Shown here one piece after another: positions 9,540-19,861 of a DNA stretch of 64,000 nucleotides; the stretch's first letter is position 1, and every line of letters begins with the position of its first letter. Origin of the DNA: Nostoc sp. CHAB 5844 (GTDB lineage: Bacteria > Cyanobacteriota > Cyanobacteriia > Cyanobacteriales > Nostocaceae). Below the pieces are notes generated by a model that did not search any database, was not told where the DNA came from, and saw nothing but the letters and a program-made list of their open reading frames with translations. The translations under genes were made by a program, and so were the position numbers. The stretch spans positions 1 to 64,000 of the forward strand of contig NZ_JAIVFW010000021.1 of assembly GCF_020829595.1 (NCBI RefSeq), given 5' to 3'.

Positions 9540-10009
9540 AGTCAATTACTTAAGTTGAATCAAAAGCTTTGAGTTTAAACCATCTTGGCTGATGGCAATT
9601 GCTCAAAGCCATAAAGGTTAATTATGCTTCATTATCTACCCAGATCAGTTTTTTCACCGGAAATTCTTGCTGGGTATATGAGGCTTGAATAAATTTTCAC
9701 AAAGAAGTTCATCAAAAGCGATCGCTACTTAAGCATCAATCGGATTTTAGCTTTTTCCCAGAGTCTAGAATTAGAAGTAATATCAATTCACGAAAATAAT
9801 GAGACAAATGCGTAGGTTGGGTTGAACGCAGTGAAACCCAACATTGACAGGACTTTGAGGTGTTGGGTTTCGTTCCTCAAACGCCAGTTGCTACAACGCT
9901 TGGAACCCCCGCAACGCACTGGCTCCCCAACCTACATCTGCATCACGTTTTTAGTGAAATGGTATAAGATGAAGCAAAAAAGCTGAGAGCGATCGCAACG
10001 GATTAAATA
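9540..10009. other. Spacer with MITE-like element
   Basis: The left part is upstream DNA of the saccharopine-dehydrogenase-like gene with no clear promoter recognised. The right part holds the MITE-like repeat at 9812-9935 and then the short leader of the Uma2 gene with a HIP1 site. Confidence 0.5.
9812..9935. repeat. MITE-like repeat with GTAGGTTGGG/CCCAACCTAC ends
   Basis: About 124 bp beginning GTAGGTTGGG and ending CCCAACCTAC, a perfect 10-bp terminal inverted repeat. Inside it, AAACCCAACA and TGTTGGGTTT form a hairpin. Related sequence with GTTGGGTTT and CCCAACCTACG occurs near 61338-61391. No transposase is present, so it would be non-autonomous. A target duplication was not seen. Confidence 0.65.
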
Positions 10010-10594
10010 ATGGTTGCTTTACCCGATACTATTTTAATTAGCGCAGAGGAATATCTGATTTGGGAACCCACCCAAGAGCAACGCTACGAATATTGGGATG
10101 GTGAAGTTGTAGCAATGAGTGGTGGGACACGCAACCATAATCGGGTTTCTCTTAATTTCTCAATACTTTTAGATGATGCTCTAGCCGATCGCTCCTGTGA
10201 AGTCTACATTGTAGATGTGAAGGTGCAGGTAGAACCGGGACAGAACTATTTTTATCCTGATGTGGTGGTGACTGGCGACGAGCGTGATAAAGATCCACAA
10301 TTGGTGCAGTTTCCCTGCTTAATTATTGAAGTTCTATCGCCGTCAACAGAAGCCGCTGATCGCGGAAAAAAGTTTGCTGCATATCGTCAATCTTCAACTT
10401 TGCAAGAATATGTCTTAGTACAAGTAGCACAACCAGGTGTAGAAGTATTTCGCCGCAATGAACAGGGAAAATGGGTATTGTCTGATTATAATTTGGACGA
10501 TAAATTGCTACTAGAATCGGTGAATGTAGAAATAGCGATCGCTGATTTGTACCGACAAGTTCAATTTGAAGCTGAAGCAAGCGAAAATGAATAG
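10010..10594 (+). CDS. Uma2-family PD-(D/E)XK nuclease-like protein
   Basis: A 194-aa Uma2 (DUF820) protein, a family greatly expanded in cyanobacteria with a restriction-endonuclease-like fold and no settled role. Visible marks: the N-terminal SAEEYLIWEPTQEQRYEYWDGEVVAMSGGT, then HNRVSLNFSILL, the PD motif in YFYPDVVVTGDE near residue 83, and LIIEVLSPSTEAADRGKKFAAYRQSSTLQEYVLV near 105-138. The Asp of PDVV and the Glu of IEVLS are the expected metal ligands and are present. Full length for the family. It is monocistronic in appearance and preceded by a MITE-like element. Confidence 0.9.
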   Translation: MVALPDTILISAEEYLIWEPTQEQRYEYWDGEVVAMSGGTRNHNRVSLNFSILLDDALADRSCEVYIVDVKVQVEPGQNYFYPDVVVTGDERDKDPQLVQFPCLIIEVLSPSTEAADRGKKFAAYRQSSTLQEYVLVQVAQPGVEVFRRNEQGKWVLSDYNLDDKLLLESVNVEIAIADLYRQVQFEAEASENE

Positions 10595-10793
10595 GTTCGT
10601 AACTATAAAATCAGTCTTCAACATTAAAGTTAGTATGGCAAAGGCAGTCAGCGACTTTAACATAGAAACTGATAACTAAGGCTGGCTACGCCTAGCATTA
10701 CACCTGTATGGTAGAGTGCGATATCTACGCCTAGTATCGCTTATAGCTATCAATTACGATATTGAAATAGCTAATGTCACGAGGATTAAAAAA

Positions 10794-10928
10794 ATGGACT
10801 ATGAAAAACTTAGTGGCAAAAAAATAGAGTTATCAGACATTACAGGTTGGGATAAAAATGGACAAAAATTTTTAGTGTCAAAAATTAGAGCAAGGGACAT
10901 TGAAGAAGATATTAAGTCAATATTGTAA
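10794..10928 (+). CDS. Small hypothetical protein, 44 aa
   Basis: A short frame from an ATG at 10794 with GAGGA at 10780-10784 as Shine-Dalgarno (spacing about 9). The product is 44 aa, charged and soluble, with many Lys, Asp and Glu. An upstream in-frame ATG at 10716 has no such signal, so the shorter form is preferred. No family is recognised. It could be a small regulatory protein or a chance frame. Confidence 0.4.
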   Translation: MDYEKLSGKKIELSDITGWDKNGQKFLVSKIRARDIEEDIKSIL

Positions 10929-11019
10929 TTTTCATAATTTGTATTTTAGATAAGTTATCGGTAGTATGTAACTATCAGGCAAATGCATAATAATTTTTGT
11001 CACAAATTGGAGTAATTTC

Positions 11020-11715
11020 ATGTCTAAAAAAGTTCTCATCGTGTTAACTAGTCATGACAAGTTAGGCAACACTGGCAAAGAAACCGGATTCTATCTACCG
11101 GAAGTGAGTCATCCAGTTGCGGTGTTTGATAGCGCTGGGTTCACTGTTGAGTACGTTAGTCCTAAAGGTGAGAAAGCACCCATGACTGGGGTTGATTTGA
11201 ATGATCCGCTGAACGTGGCATTTTTAAATAATCCCAGCAAGATGGCGCAAGTCGAAAATACACTGCATCCGAGTGAGATTAACCCATCTGAATATGATGC
11301 AATTTTCTATGCGGGTGGACATGGGACGATGTGGGACTTTCCAGATCATGTCGAACTTGCTCAGATTGCGGCAAAGATTTATGAGCAAGGTGGTATTGTC
11401 GGTGCAGTTTGTCACGGCCCGGCTGGATTGGTTAATATTCAACTCTCGGATCAAAGTTATTTAGTTGCTGGAAAGGTGGTATCGAGTTTCACCAATGAAG
11501 AGGAAGCAGCCGTTGGTTTAACTGATGTGGTTCCGTTTTTGCTGGAATCGAAGCTGATTGAACGAGGCGCAACCTTGGAGAAAGCGCCTAACTTTCAAGT
11601 AAAAGTGGTAGTATGCGATCGCTTAGTTACAGGTCAAAATCCAGCCTCAGCTGCGGGTGTAGCAGAGCAGATAGTTACGCTGTTAACAAATGCAAATGTC
11701 AAAGCAGTGGTGTAG
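11020..11715 (+). CDS. DJ-1/PfpI family protein (Hsp31-like)
   Basis: A 231-aa type 1 glutamine-amidotransferase-like protein of the DJ-1/PfpI superfamily, Hsp31/glyoxalase III-like branch. The nucleophile elbow is GAVCHGPAGL near residue 130 (Cys followed by His), and FYAGGHGTMWDFPD near 97-110 carries the second motif typical of this branch. The N-terminus KKVLIVLTSHDKLGNTGKETGFYLPEVSHP is characteristic. Members act as stress chaperones, deglycases or glyoxalases in the cytoplasm. GGAG at 11009-11012 gives a good ribosome-binding site for the ATG. Confidence 0.85.
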   Translation: MSKKVLIVLTSHDKLGNTGKETGFYLPEVSHPVAVFDSAGFTVEYVSPKGEKAPMTGVDLNDPLNVAFLNNPSKMAQVENTLHPSEINPSEYDAIFYAGGHGTMWDFPDHVELAQIAAKIYEQGGIVGAVCHGPAGLVNIQLSDQSYLVAGKVVSSFTNEEEAAVGLTDVVPFLLESKLIERGATLEKAPNFQVKVVVCDRLVTGQNPASAAGVAEQIVTLLTNANVKAVV

Positions 11716-11845
11716 AAATACTTAATTCTCTTCTATAATTCGCAGGTTTTTAGAGGTTGGGTTTCGTTCTTCAATCCAGCCTCCTGATTTTTTTCTCCCT
11801 TCAAGTGGATTGAAGATTTTTCTAAAAATTAAAATTCATTAGAAT

Positions 11846-12310
11846 TTACCATTTTGAAAAGGGAAATTTTGCTAAATTGCTGTTGAAATACTTTCTATCC
11901 GTAGAAACTTCTTCACCAATCCATTCTGGAATTTCAACTTGTTGTTGTGCATCACTCAACTCAACTTCTGCCAATATCAATCCTTTATTGTCACCATCAA
12001 ACTCATCAATTTCCCAAATTAAACCGTTCAATTCTATCTTGTATCGTACTTTCTCAATTAATGGGCGATCGCACAATGTATCTAACATTTCTTGAGCATC
12101 GGCAACTGGAATTTCGTACTCAAATTCAGACCGAGAATAATTCACAATGGGGCTTTTAATCGTTAAATAGCCTCGGTTGTTAGCGATACGCACTCTAACT
12201 GTAACTGCTTTTTGAGTAGCAATATATCCTTGACGATACACGCTACCTGTACCTAATTTTCTCCAAGCATCTCCTTGAACTAAAAATTTCCGCTCTATTT
12301 CTTTTGCCAT
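11846..12310 (-). CDS. CYTH-domain protein (triphosphate tunnel metalloenzyme)
   Basis: A 154-aa CYTH/TTM protein. The N-terminal ExExK signature is present as KEIERKFLV (residues 3-11). Basic and acidic strands follow that line the tunnel: TVRVRIANNRGYLTIKSP near 37-54, FEYEIPVADAQEML near 62, and IWEIDEFDGDNKGLILAEVELSD near 98-120. Small bacterial members hydrolyse inorganic triphosphate or similar compounds with Mg; adenylate cyclase activity is not expected at this length. It follows the hybrid kinase on the same strand about 35 bp after it in genome order, but is the first of the two to end, so co-transcription is possible. Confidence 0.88.
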   Translation of the reverse strand: MAKEIERKFLVQGDAWRKLGTGSVYRQGYIATQKAVTVRVRIANNRGYLTIKSPIVNYSRSEFEYEIPVADAQEMLDTLCDRPLIEKVRYKIELNGLIWEIDEFDGDNKGLILAEVELSDAQQQVEIPEWIGEEVSTDRKYFNSNLAKFPFSKW

Positions 12311-12344
12311 ATTAACTAACTCGTAATTGGTAGATACAAAAAAT

Positions 12345-15300
12345 CTAATTTTGGTTTTTCAGTACGTGTTGTAAACTGTTCATTAAGTCTTGGGCTGTAA
12401 AAGGTTTTGGTAAAACTAGCTGAACATTGGCATTGATCACATCGGTCAAGCCTTCATGAGGATTAAACCCACTGCAAGCAATAATTTGTACTTGCGGATT
12501 CATTTTTTGCAGGGTGCGAATGGCAGTAATTCCATCCATTTCTGGCATAATCATATCCATCAAAACAGCTTTGATTTGATGTTTGTATTGGGCATAAAGT
12601 GCGATCGCTTCAATACCATTACTAGCAGTCAGAATTTTGTAGTTGTAGTTTTCCAGAACTATAGTAGCAATCTCCAGAATTTTTGCTTCATCATCGACAA
12701 CTAAAATTAATTCTCCCTCTCCTAAAGGTACTGTTAAGTTATCGGTTTTCAGTCCTTGACAGCCTTCTACTGCGGGCAAGAACAAATTAAATTTAGTGCC
12801 TTTGCCGACTTTGCTCGATACATTAATAAAACCACCATGACTTTTAATAATGCCTAGCACCGTTGAAAGACCTAATCCTGTTCCCGTACCAATTTCTTTT
12901 GTCGTGAAAAATGGCTCGAAAATTCTATCTAATATTTCTGGTGGCATCCCAGTGCCGTTATCCGCAATAGTAAGCAAGATGTAATCTCCGACTTGAGCCT
13001 CTAGATTCATTTTGGCGTACGCTTCATCAATAAATCTATTTTCTGCGGAGATTTCGATTTTACCACCATCTGGCATGGCATCACGGGCATTTACTACTAA
13101 ATTCATCAGCACTTGATGCAGCTGAGTAATATCTCCAGAAACAGCCCACAGATTATCTGGAATAGCGATCGCAAATTCAATAGATTTCGGAAATGTCTGT
13201 TTGGCGATGAGCAGCATTTCGGAAATGAGGTGCTTAATCAGAATAATTGTGCGCTCTCCTTTAAATCCCCGCGCAAAGGACAATACTTGTTTGACTAAAT
13301 CTGCACCACGTTTAGCATTATTTTCAATAATCGCCATTAGCTGATGATAGCGCTCTTTGTCTTGGGGAAATCTCAGTTGTAGTAGTTGAGATGCTGCCAA
13401 AATCGGTGTCAAAATGTTGTTCAAATCATGGGCAATTCCGCCTGCAAGAGTACCGAGGCTTTCTAATCTTTGGGTGCGGAAAAACTGTTCTTCTAGTTGT
13501 TTCTTTTGGGTAATATCAGTGTCAACAATCAAGATGGATTTGGGATGTCCTGTATCATCTTGCATGAGTGTCCAGCGACTTTCGACAATAATATCTTTGC
13601 CAGATTTGGTAACTTTATGTAATTCACCGTGCCAAGTACCGTTTTCAATTACTTTTTCTATAGCCACTGGGATTTTTGGTGAAGGTTGTTTAAATAAAAG
13701 TTGATCGGGGTTCTTTCCGATTGCTTCTTGTGCTTGCCAACCATACAGACGTTCAGCACCTTGATTCCAGAAGAGAATTTGGTTTTGCAAACTTCGCACT
13801 AAAATTGCATCCGTGGCAATATCAAGTAAAGCGGCTTGTTCTTGAATTTTCTGTTCAGCTTGTTTGCGATCGCTAATATCTGAAAAAGATGTGACAACTG
13901 CATAAGGAGTTGGCTCATGATCGCGGAATAAAGGTTGGGAATTAATCGAAATCCAGATAACTTGTCCATTCAATTTCTGAATTCCCATATGTACATTTGT
14001 ACAAGGTTGGCCTGTGCGTAAAGTAATCATTGCTGGATGTTCTTCCGCAGGGAAATGGGAACCGTTTTCATGAATAGTGTGCCAAATCTCATCATCACAG
14101 GTACGTCCGAGAATTTCGGCTTTGGTCAATCCTAAAATTTTTTCAGCGCTAATATTGCAAGCTACAATCTGACCATCAGCCTGCTGTAGCACAATTCCCT
14201 CACCCATAACCGTTACCACTGAACGATGAAGTTCTTCACTTTCCCGCAATGCTTCTTGTGCGTACTTGCGATCGCCAATATCTCTAGTTGTACCAGTTAA
14301 CCGGATCGGTTGGTCATTTTCGCTGTAGTAGATCTGACCTGTGGAATTGAGCCAGTGAATGCTACCATCTGGCCAAACAGCGCGATATTCAACGAGAAAT
14401 TTCATGCCTTGTTGAATAGTGCGAGTCACAGCATGAGTAAAAGCTTGCCGATCTTCAGGATGGATTAACGCCAAAAAGTCTTCTGGGGTAGGACACAAAG
14501 TACCGTTAGGTAAACCATACAGTGACCCCATGTTGAAAGACCAAAGGCTTTCATGACTCTGGATATTCCAGTCCCAAATGCCCATATGAGCAGCTTCTAA
14601 AGCTAAACTTAGTCTGGCTTCACTCTCACGCAGTGACTCTTCTGTGTGCTTGCGTTCGGTGATATCTTCGACAATGCCAGCGTAGTAGCAAATATTTCCC
14701 TGTTCATCGCGCATCACAAAAGTGCGATCCCAAACCCAACGCATCAATCCATCAGGACGCAGGATGCGATATTCGATCTCGGTAGCCTCCCCAGCCAAAT
14801 GTTGTGTCATCATTTGATGGACGCGATCGCGATCGGCAAGATGTACTGCATCCATCCACGATAGTGGCTGTTCGTGCAAACTCTGGCGAGAACGTCCCCA
14901 AATTTTCTCATAAGCTGGATTAACATACAAAAATTGCCCTGTTTGAGGGTCTTTCCACCAAATCAGAGATTGGATATTTTCGGCAAAATGGTGAAATTTA
15001 ACTTCACTTTCCCGCAGTGCTGCTTCTTTTTGCTCGCAATAAAGCTTCTCTTTATTTTGCCAAGTTTCTTCAGCCTGTTGGTACTCAACGATTTGCTGCT
15101 GCAACAGCTTGTTTTCTGCCAATAGTTTTTCTAACTCATCATGAGTTTGGCGTAGTTTCTCTTCTACCATCTGAAGTTTTGTACGGGTTTGTTGAAGTTC
15201 TTGATGAGTTGGTATAAAGCTAGCTGATTTGTGTTCTATTCCTTTCTGGAGATGATTATGAATGGGACAACTTACTCCATTGATTTTTCGATAATTATTT

Positions 15301-15812
15301 TGTGGTTGCTGTACGGCTGTTTTGATACCAACTATTGTGTCGCGGTTAAAAGCTTGCAGCAAAACGCTATCAGTGATAATTCCTGTTAATTTCCCTTGAT
15401 TGTCAACAATAGGTAAATAACTAATTTGATAGTGACGCAACAGTGACCAAGCTATAAATATATCTGTTGCATAACTTTGCCTGAGAGTAATCAATGCTGT
15501 CACCATCACCTCAGCTACTTTTGTTTGAGTAATATCTACTCCAGTAGAGATGATATTTACTACATCTTTTGCCGTGATTATCCCTAATAAATATCCTGCT
15601 TCTACGACCAAAATGCAACTATTTTCTTGCTGATTATAGATATTAGGCTTTAAATATCTATTTAAGACAGGCAGCGATAGATTTTGAGTTTGTTTCTGAC
15701 TCATCAAGCGAATAGCATCGACAATATAACTATCAGGGCTAATCGTTAACGGAGAACGATTAATCAAATTATATAAAGTCGGATAATTAATTAGCTGATC
15801 TTGAAATCGCAT
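12345..15812 (-). CDS. CBS-PAS hybrid sensor histidine kinase with receiver
   Basis: A soluble multi-domain kinase of about 1155 aa from the ATG at 15812 (an upstream TTG at 15869 is possible). Order: a CBS pair (about residues 15-150; [11 protein letters not shown] and [11 protein letters not shown]), a coiled coil (about 195-265), then four PAS/PAC units (about 265-770). HisKA follows with the phospho-acceptor His in [11 protein letters not shown], then HATPase with the N-box [16 protein letters not shown] and the G-box DNGTGMPP and [15 protein letters not shown]-terminal receiver closes it, with the acceptor Asp in [11 protein letters not shown] and the Lys in LPKPF. No membrane segment is seen. 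CBS domains suggest adenylate binding. No regulator gene is adjacent, so the output is unknown. Confidence 0.88.
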   Translation of the reverse strand: MRFQDQLINYPTLYNLINRSPLTISPDSYIVDAIRLMSQKQTQNLSLPVLNRYLKPNIYNQQENSCILVVEAGYLLGIITAKDVVNIISTGVDITQTKVAEVMVTALITLRQSYATDIFIAWSLLRHYQISYLPIVDNQGKLTGIITDSVLLQAFNRDTIVGIKTAVQQPQNNYRKINGVSCPIHNHLQKGIEHKSASFIPTHQELQQTRTKLQMVEEKLRQTHDELEKLLAENKLLQQQIVEYQQAEETWQNKEKLYCEQKEAALRESEVKFHHFAENIQSLIWWKDPQTGQFLYVNPAYEKIWGRSRQSLHEQPLSWMDAVHLADRDRVHQMMTQHLAGEATEIEYRILRPDGLMRWVWDRTFVMRDEQGNICYYAGIVEDITERKHTEESLRESEARLSLALEAAHMGIWDWNIQSHESLWSFNMGSLYGLPNGTLCPTPEDFLALIHPEDRQAFTHAVTRTIQQGMKFLVEYRAVWPDGSIHWLNSTGQIYYSENDQPIRLTGTTRDIGDRKYAQEALRESEELHRSVVTVMGEGIVLQQADGQIVACNISAEKILGLTKAEILGRTCDDEIWHTIHENGSHFPAEEHPAMITLRTGQPCTNVHMGIQKLNGQVIWISINSQPLFRDHEPTPYAVVTSFSDISDRKQAEQKIQEQAALLDIATDAILVRSLQNQILFWNQGAERLYGWQAQEAIGKNPDQLLFKQPSPKIPVAIEKVIENGTWHGELHKVTKSGKDIIVESRWTLMQDDTGHPKSILIVDTDITQKKQLEEQFFRTQRLESLGTLAGGIAHDLNNILTPILAASQLLQLRFPQDKERYHQLMAIIENNAKRGADLVKQVLSFARGFKGERTIILIKHLISEMLLIAKQTFPKSIEFAIAIPDNLWAVSGDITQLHQVLMNLVVNARDAMPDGGKIEISAENRFIDEAYAKMNLEAQVGDYILLTIADNGTGMPPEILDRIFEPFFTTKEIGTGTGLGLSTVLGIIKSHGGFINVSSKVGKGTKFNLFLPAVEGCQGLKTDNLTVPLGEGELILVVDDEAKILEIATIVLENYNYKILTASNGIEAIALYAQYKHQIKAVLMDMIMPEMDGITAIRTLQKMNPQVQIIACSGFNPHEGLTDVINANVQLVLPKPFTAQDLMNSLQHVLKNQN

Positions 15813-16315
15813 AGTTAATTCATCAATTAAATGTATGTTCTTAACAAGAGAACAAGGTAGCGAATGCAAACTATAGCAAATTGGGTTTAAATATCATGTA
15901 TTAAGATTTAATAGAGTATTAGGCAAACTTAATCGCCAAAATGACATTTTTTTCTGAAAGATAAAGTATACATAGCTTATAGAGTAAATAGATACGGACT
16001 CTTGGAATATTTATCCAATTTGAAGGTAGTCAAACTCATTTTATTGTCAAATGCTGAATAGATGATCTATTGCGTCAAAAAATAAATTTTGTTAATTCTG
16101 AGCTTAATACTGCTGGGGTAGTTCACAAATGTGATTTTTTATTCTTTGTTTTAAATAGGTAAACTTAGCAACAACACTATGTTTCAAATACTTTTGAAAA
16201 AAAATATAAGTAATTAAGTCGCAAAAGCTACGCAATTTCATCTGTAATGAACCTATAGACATTGTTAAAATATTTTTTGATAGGTCGGATATAAATAAAA
16301 ATTCAACTATAGCGG

Positions 16316-16436
16316 TTCTCGGTTGAATGTAGAACTGTTTTGACCTCTCTCCTACAAGGAAAGAGGCTTTGAGTTTTATTCCCCTTCCCTTGTAGGGAAG
16401 GGGTTAGGGGTTAGGTCTTTCTTCCATTCAACTGAA
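16316..16436. repeat. MITE-like repeat with internal hairpins
   Basis: About 120 bp whose ends are an imperfect inverted repeat (CGGTTGAATGTAGAA at the left, TTCTTCCATTCAACTG at the right). Inside are CTCTCTCCTACAAGGAAAGAG and CCCCTTCCCTTGTAGGGAAGGGG. The inner modules resemble those of the 146-bp MITE at 42223 and 61110, but the ends differ. It is probably a separate miniature element family. Confidence 0.55.
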
Positions 16437-16683
16437 ATATTCTGGTGTTGGAATTTTGAATGTTCAATTATGACAAATTTTAAGTCTTTAGTTTAGTAAT
16501 TTAAGTTAAATAAAGTAAAGTTTAAGTTTTACTTATTTTTGCTATTATTGCGCTCTAAAGTGATATTTTAGTTCTTCAGATAAAAAATAAAAATAAAATT
16601 TAAAACGTAAAATAAATTACATTGAAGAATACATTCGTCAGAATCACTCTCGTGGGGGAAAAAGACCCGCCACTCATTGTAGA

Positions 16684-16706
16684 CCCCTAAATCGAAGATT
16701 TAGGGG
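16684..16706. repeat. Perfect 10-bp hairpin
   Basis: CCCCTAAATC-GAA-GATTTAGGGG. It lies in repeated spacer DNA and has no T-tract, so it is probably part of a dispersed repeat rather than a terminator. Confidence 0.65.
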
Positions 16707-16829
16707 AGGTCTTAAACCCACTTATTCATCCGCGGCTTCGTACAGAATTCCCAAGCTGAATTCTGACTCTTGACTCCTGAATTCTGTTTGATAAGTTTAA
16801 AAAACACTTAAAAGCTGGAGAAAAATTTT

Positions 16830-17162
16830 ATGGATTTTCAAGATTTTCTCAGACATAAATTCACCCATGTTGCAATGGGTGAATTCAAACCCGGTAAATT
16901 TGAAGCAGCCAAAAAACTTTATGAAGAAGCTGTATTAACCTATACAACAGGATTTAAAGGAGCTTATTTGTTACAAGAACCAGGAACTGACAGAGGCATA
17001 TCCATAATTTTTTGGGAGAGTGTAGAAGATATGGAAGCCAATCAAAATGAGGTTTACCAAAATATTTTAAAAAAGATGATGCCTTTATTTGTAGAGCCAC
17101 CAAAGACAGTAGTCTATGAACTAGTGTGTGAAATTCACTCTAAAGAGAAAGATGAAATGTGA
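16830..17162 (+). CDS. Antibiotic-biosynthesis-monooxygenase-like small protein
   Basis: A 110-aa protein with the ferredoxin-like dimeric alpha/beta-barrel look of ABM-domain proteins. It has a strand-helix start (FTHVAMGEFKPGKFEAAKKLYEEAVLTY), GFKGAYLLQEPGTDRGISIIFWESVEDMEANQ in the middle, and a C-terminal strand (PKTVVYELVC). Cofactor-free oxygenation, or simply heme or stress binding, is possible for this fold; no function can be read from it. GGAG at 16817-16820 precedes the ATG. It stands alone between repeat-rich spacers. Confidence 0.65.
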   Translation: MDFQDFLRHKFTHVAMGEFKPGKFEAAKKLYEEAVLTYTTGFKGAYLLQEPGTDRGISIIFWESVEDMEANQNEVYQNILKKMMPLFVEPPKTVVYELVCEIHSKEKDEM

Positions 17163-17589
17163 TGTATGAAGTATGAAGTGTGAAATTTCATCTTTTAGCC
17201 TTCTAGCTAGAGACTAGAGGTGCTGAGGCTAGACAAGACAGTTTTTTGTGTTTGGTTGTGAGATTTTTTCATGAATAGCTGACTTGAAAGTTATAAATAA
17301 AACAGGGGTCAGAATACAGAATTCAGAATACTCTACCCATAAAGGGCATTAGTTTTAAGGCGAGAATATTTTAATTTTTTTCGCTCACCATTCCACTCGC
17401 TTTTAACCAATATTCATCATCCACTCGTACAGAATACCCAACTGAATTCTGACGACTGAGTTCTGAATTCTTCTCATAAAAATACTAATTTTTAGTCTCT
17501 AACCTAAGCGCCTCTTTGCTTACATAGTTCATGATGGCTACTTACTGCTAGGATCTAGCATAGTACAAGTGAACTGCAATAGGTATGGA
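17163..17589. other. Repeat-rich spacer before phr
   Basis: This spacer holds CTAG-type short repeats (about 17200-17235) and then copy A of a roughly 180-bp dispersed element (17299-17480). The remaining 100 bp form the photolyase leader, with no recognised regulatory site. Confidence 0.6.
17299..17480. repeat. Dispersed intergenic element, copy A
   Basis: About 182 bp beginning AAACAGGGGTCAGAATACAG and ending GACTGAGTTCTGAATTCTTCT. It is nearly identical to copy B at 56276-56473, apart from a 17-bp extra block in B after CCCATAAAG. The ends carry CAGAAT and ATTCTG motifs in inverted orientation. No coding capacity. Confidence 0.8.
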
Positions 17590-19029
17590 ATGTCTGAGTT
17601 AATTCTATTTTGGCATCGCCGTGACTTACGCGTTTCTGATAATACCGGACTAGCTGCGGCGAGAAGGCACAGTCCCAAAGTGGTGGGTGTATTTTGCTTT
17701 GATCGCAATATTCTCGAACGCGATGATATTGCGCCCGTAAGAGTAGAATACATGATTGGCTGCTTACAGGCATTACAGGAGCGATATGCACAAACTGGTA
17801 GCCAACTCCTGATTCTCCATGCCGATCCTATCCCAGCAATTCCCGCTTTAGCTGAAGCTTTGAATGCCAAAGCCGTGTTTTGGAATTGGGATGTAGAACC
17901 ATACTCTCAAGTACGCGATCGCACTATAATTGATGCGCTCAAAGAAAAAGGCATTGAATTCCTCAACGAAAATTGGGATCAAATTCTCCATTCTCCACAA
18001 GAAATTCGTACAGGTAGCAATGCGCCTTACACGGTTTATACCCCCTTTTGGAAAAATTGGAGTAGCAAACCAAAAGCGCCACCAGTAGAAACCTTACAAT
18101 CTGCGGCAGGATTAACACCAGCCGAACAAGAAATTGCTAAAAACGCAGGTGCGATCGCATTACCCACTGCCAAAGATTTAGGATTTATCTGGGATGGTGA
18201 TTTAATTCTCTCACCAGGAGAAGCCTCTGCCCAAGCAAGATTAGAAGAATTTACTGATAAAGCTATTACCGAATACCAAGAACAGCGCAACTTCCCCGCC
18301 ACAGACGGTACATCGCAACTAAGTGCCGCTTTAAAATTTGGCGCTATTGGTATTCGCACTGTTTGGCAAGCCACTATCGACGCGCAAGAAAATAGCCGCA
18401 GTGAAGAAGCCGCAACAAGTATCCGCACTTGGCAACAAGAACTGGCGTGGCGCGAATTTTATCAACACGCTATATATAATTTCCCAGAATTAGCTGATGG
18501 TGCTTACCGCGATGCCTTTAAAAACTTTCCTTGGGAAACCAACGAAGCAGACTTTCAAGCTTGGTGCGAAGGCAGAACAGGCTACCCCATAGTAGATGCA
18601 GCCATGCGCCAGCTAAATGAAAGCGGCTGGATGCACAACCGCTGTCGGATGATTGTTGCTAGTTTCCTTACCAAAGACTTGTTAATTAGTCCGCAACTAG
18701 GCGAAAAATACTTTATGCAAAAGCTAATTGACGGCGATTTATCTGCAAACAACGGCGGTTGGCAATGGAGTGCTTCAAGTGGTATGGATGCCAAACCTGT
18801 GCGAATTTTCAACCCAGCTAGTCAAGCACAAAAATTTGATCCTGATGGTGAATACATCCGTCGCTGGCTGCCAGAATTGCGGTCTATCGATACTGAATAT
18901 TTAGTTACTGGTAAAATTACACCTCTAGAACGTCGCGCTCTTGGCTATCCTGAACCTATCGTGGATCATAAACAACGGCAACAGCAATTTAAACAACGTT
19001 ATCAACAGCAAAAAGAAGTCATGAAGTAA
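17590..19029 (+). CDS. phr: DNA photolyase (class I CPD type)
   Basis: A 479-aa cryptochrome/photolyase-family protein, repairing cyclobutane pyrimidine dimers with blue light. The N-terminal antenna domain starts [16 protein letters not shown] and the C-terminal FAD domain has [49 protein letters not shown] and [23 protein letters not shown], the set for FAD and dimer binding. Overall resemblance is to cyanobacterial 8-HDF-type enzymes, so a deazaflavin antenna is likely. I prefer the ATG at 17590 ([11 protein letters not shown]) over one seven codons upstream because it matches the family start. A strong bidirectional terminator follows. Confidence 0.92.
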   Translation: MSELILFWHRRDLRVSDNTGLAAARRHSPKVVGVFCFDRNILERDDIAPVRVEYMIGCLQALQERYAQTGSQLLILHADPIPAIPALAEALNAKAVFWNWDVEPYSQVRDRTIIDALKEKGIEFLNENWDQILHSPQEIRTGSNAPYTVYTPFWKNWSSKPKAPPVETLQSAAGLTPAEQEIAKNAGAIALPTAKDLGFIWDGDLILSPGEASAQARLEEFTDKAITEYQEQRNFPATDGTSQLSAALKFGAIGIRTVWQATIDAQENSRSEEAATSIRTWQQELAWREFYQHAIYNFPELADGAYRDAFKNFPWETNEADFQAWCEGRTGYPIVDAAMRQLNESGWMHNRCRMIVASFLTKDLLISPQLGEKYFMQKLIDGDLSANNGGWQWSASSGMDAKPVRIFNPASQAQKFDPDGEYIRRWLPELRSIDTEYLVTGKITPLERRALGYPEPIVDHKQRQQQFKQRYQQQKEVMK

Positions 19030-19070
19030 TAATTTAGAATATCAGTTTTTTGGTTATATAAAATATAATA

Positions 19071-19102
19071 ATAGCGTTAGTTTGCTTATAAACTAACGCT
19101 AT
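19071..19102. terminator. Bidirectional terminator between phr and the GlsB-like gene
   Basis: ATAGCGTTAGTTT-GCTTAT-AAACTAACGCTAT, a perfect 13-bp stem followed by TTCTTT on plus. It sits between two convergent genes and can serve both. Confidence 0.8.
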
Positions 19103-19185
19103 TTCTTTAGATAAATTCAGGGATAAAATATCAATCAAACAAATACTCCCTGAGGTTTAGTATAACGTCAAGACAATTACATTAA

Positions 19186-19458
19186 TTAAACAGTACTACG
19201 ACGAGTTAGCAAGTTCCACAAGAATACGGCAATAATTGCACCCAGAACTGCTACGAAAATACCAGGGATGCTAAGAGTAGGGGCTGCTAGTGCAAAATTT
19301 CCCGTACTGAAGAATATTCCTAAGCTACCACCAATAAATGCACCTATGATTCCTAACAAAATTGTTCCCAAAATGCCGCCGCCCTGATGACCGGGATAGA
19401 TGGCTTTAGCAATAGCACCAGCAATTAGACCTAAGATAATCCAAGCAAGAATGTTCAT
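19186..19458 (-). CDS. GlsB/YeaQ/YmgE-family small membrane protein
   Basis: A 90-aa protein of the transglycosylase-associated (GlsB/YeaQ/YmgE) family. Three hydrophobic helices are seen: ILAWIILGLIAGAIAKAI (residues 3-20), then GILGTILLGIIGAFIGGSLG, and a C-terminal PGIFVAVLGAIIAVFLWNLL. The glycine-rich loop between helices 1 and 2 (YPGHQGGG) is the family mark. Members are stress-induced inner-membrane proteins without known enzymatic role. The ATG at 19458 (MNILAW) fits the family; an upstream in-frame ATG would add 11 charged residues. Confidence 0.85.
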   Translation of the reverse strand: MNILAWIILGLIAGAIAKAIYPGHQGGGILGTILLGIIGAFIGGSLGIFFSTGNFALAAPTLSIPGIFVAVLGAIIAVFLWNLLTRRSTV

Positions 19459-19861
19459 TTGTTTGTTTTTGGTTAAGGTTTTTTCTGACAATTACAGATT
19501 AACAAGTTCAAGATGTGCAGCCAATCTATCATCAGCATTAATTATGCATAGCCTGAAGGGGTAGTTGAATTAATATCATTTCTTTTGACATATGCCGAAA
19601 TCAAGATAGGTAAAAACTCAAGAAAAAGCCCATAGCTGCTGTGAAACTATGGGCTGATCAATTCATTGCTTGGTAATTGCAGTATATGCATTTGTAATTA
19701 GCTCTATCCTCTACTAGAAGAATTAAGCTTAAATGACAATTGTGGACATTCTTAACAATAAAAATGTCAATTTCTTTCAACCTCTGGTAGAGTGCAACCA
19801 TCTATTACGGGCCTAGGATTAATATAGTAAATTCCAAGCACAATTAAGTGCATTTCAACTT
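19459..19861. other. Spacer with an orphan minus-strand terminator
   Basis: About 400 bp between the divergent GlsB-like gene and a 70-aa gene. It contains a terminator-like hairpin read on minus at 19623-19655 with no protein gene upstream of it on that strand (see ncRNA candidate). Nothing else is recognised. Confidence 0.5.
19620..19690 (-). ncRNA. Candidate small RNA with intrinsic terminator
   Basis: On the minus strand, AGCCCATAG pairs with CTATGGGCT (19655-19647 with 19635-19627) and is followed by TTTTTC, a good rho-independent terminator. No gene on this strand ends here; the nearest upstream minus gene is hicA 1.2 kb away. About 40 nt upstream is TGCATATACT, resembling an extended -10. 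A transcript of roughly 65-70 nt is therefore possible. It could instead be an attenuator in a long leader of the GlsB-like gene. Inference only. Confidence 0.35.

Larger units (their letters stand above)
15813..16829. other. Long spacer with hairpin repeats
   Basis: About 1 kb without a convincing gene. The first 490 bp are AT-rich upstream DNA of the CBS-PAS kinase. Two repeat structures follow: the element at about 16316-16436 and a strong hairpin at 16684-16706, embedded in dispersed repeat sequence (to about 16795) that resembles the element copied at 17.3 and 56.3 kb. A short leader of the monooxygenase gene completes it. Confidence 0.6.
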
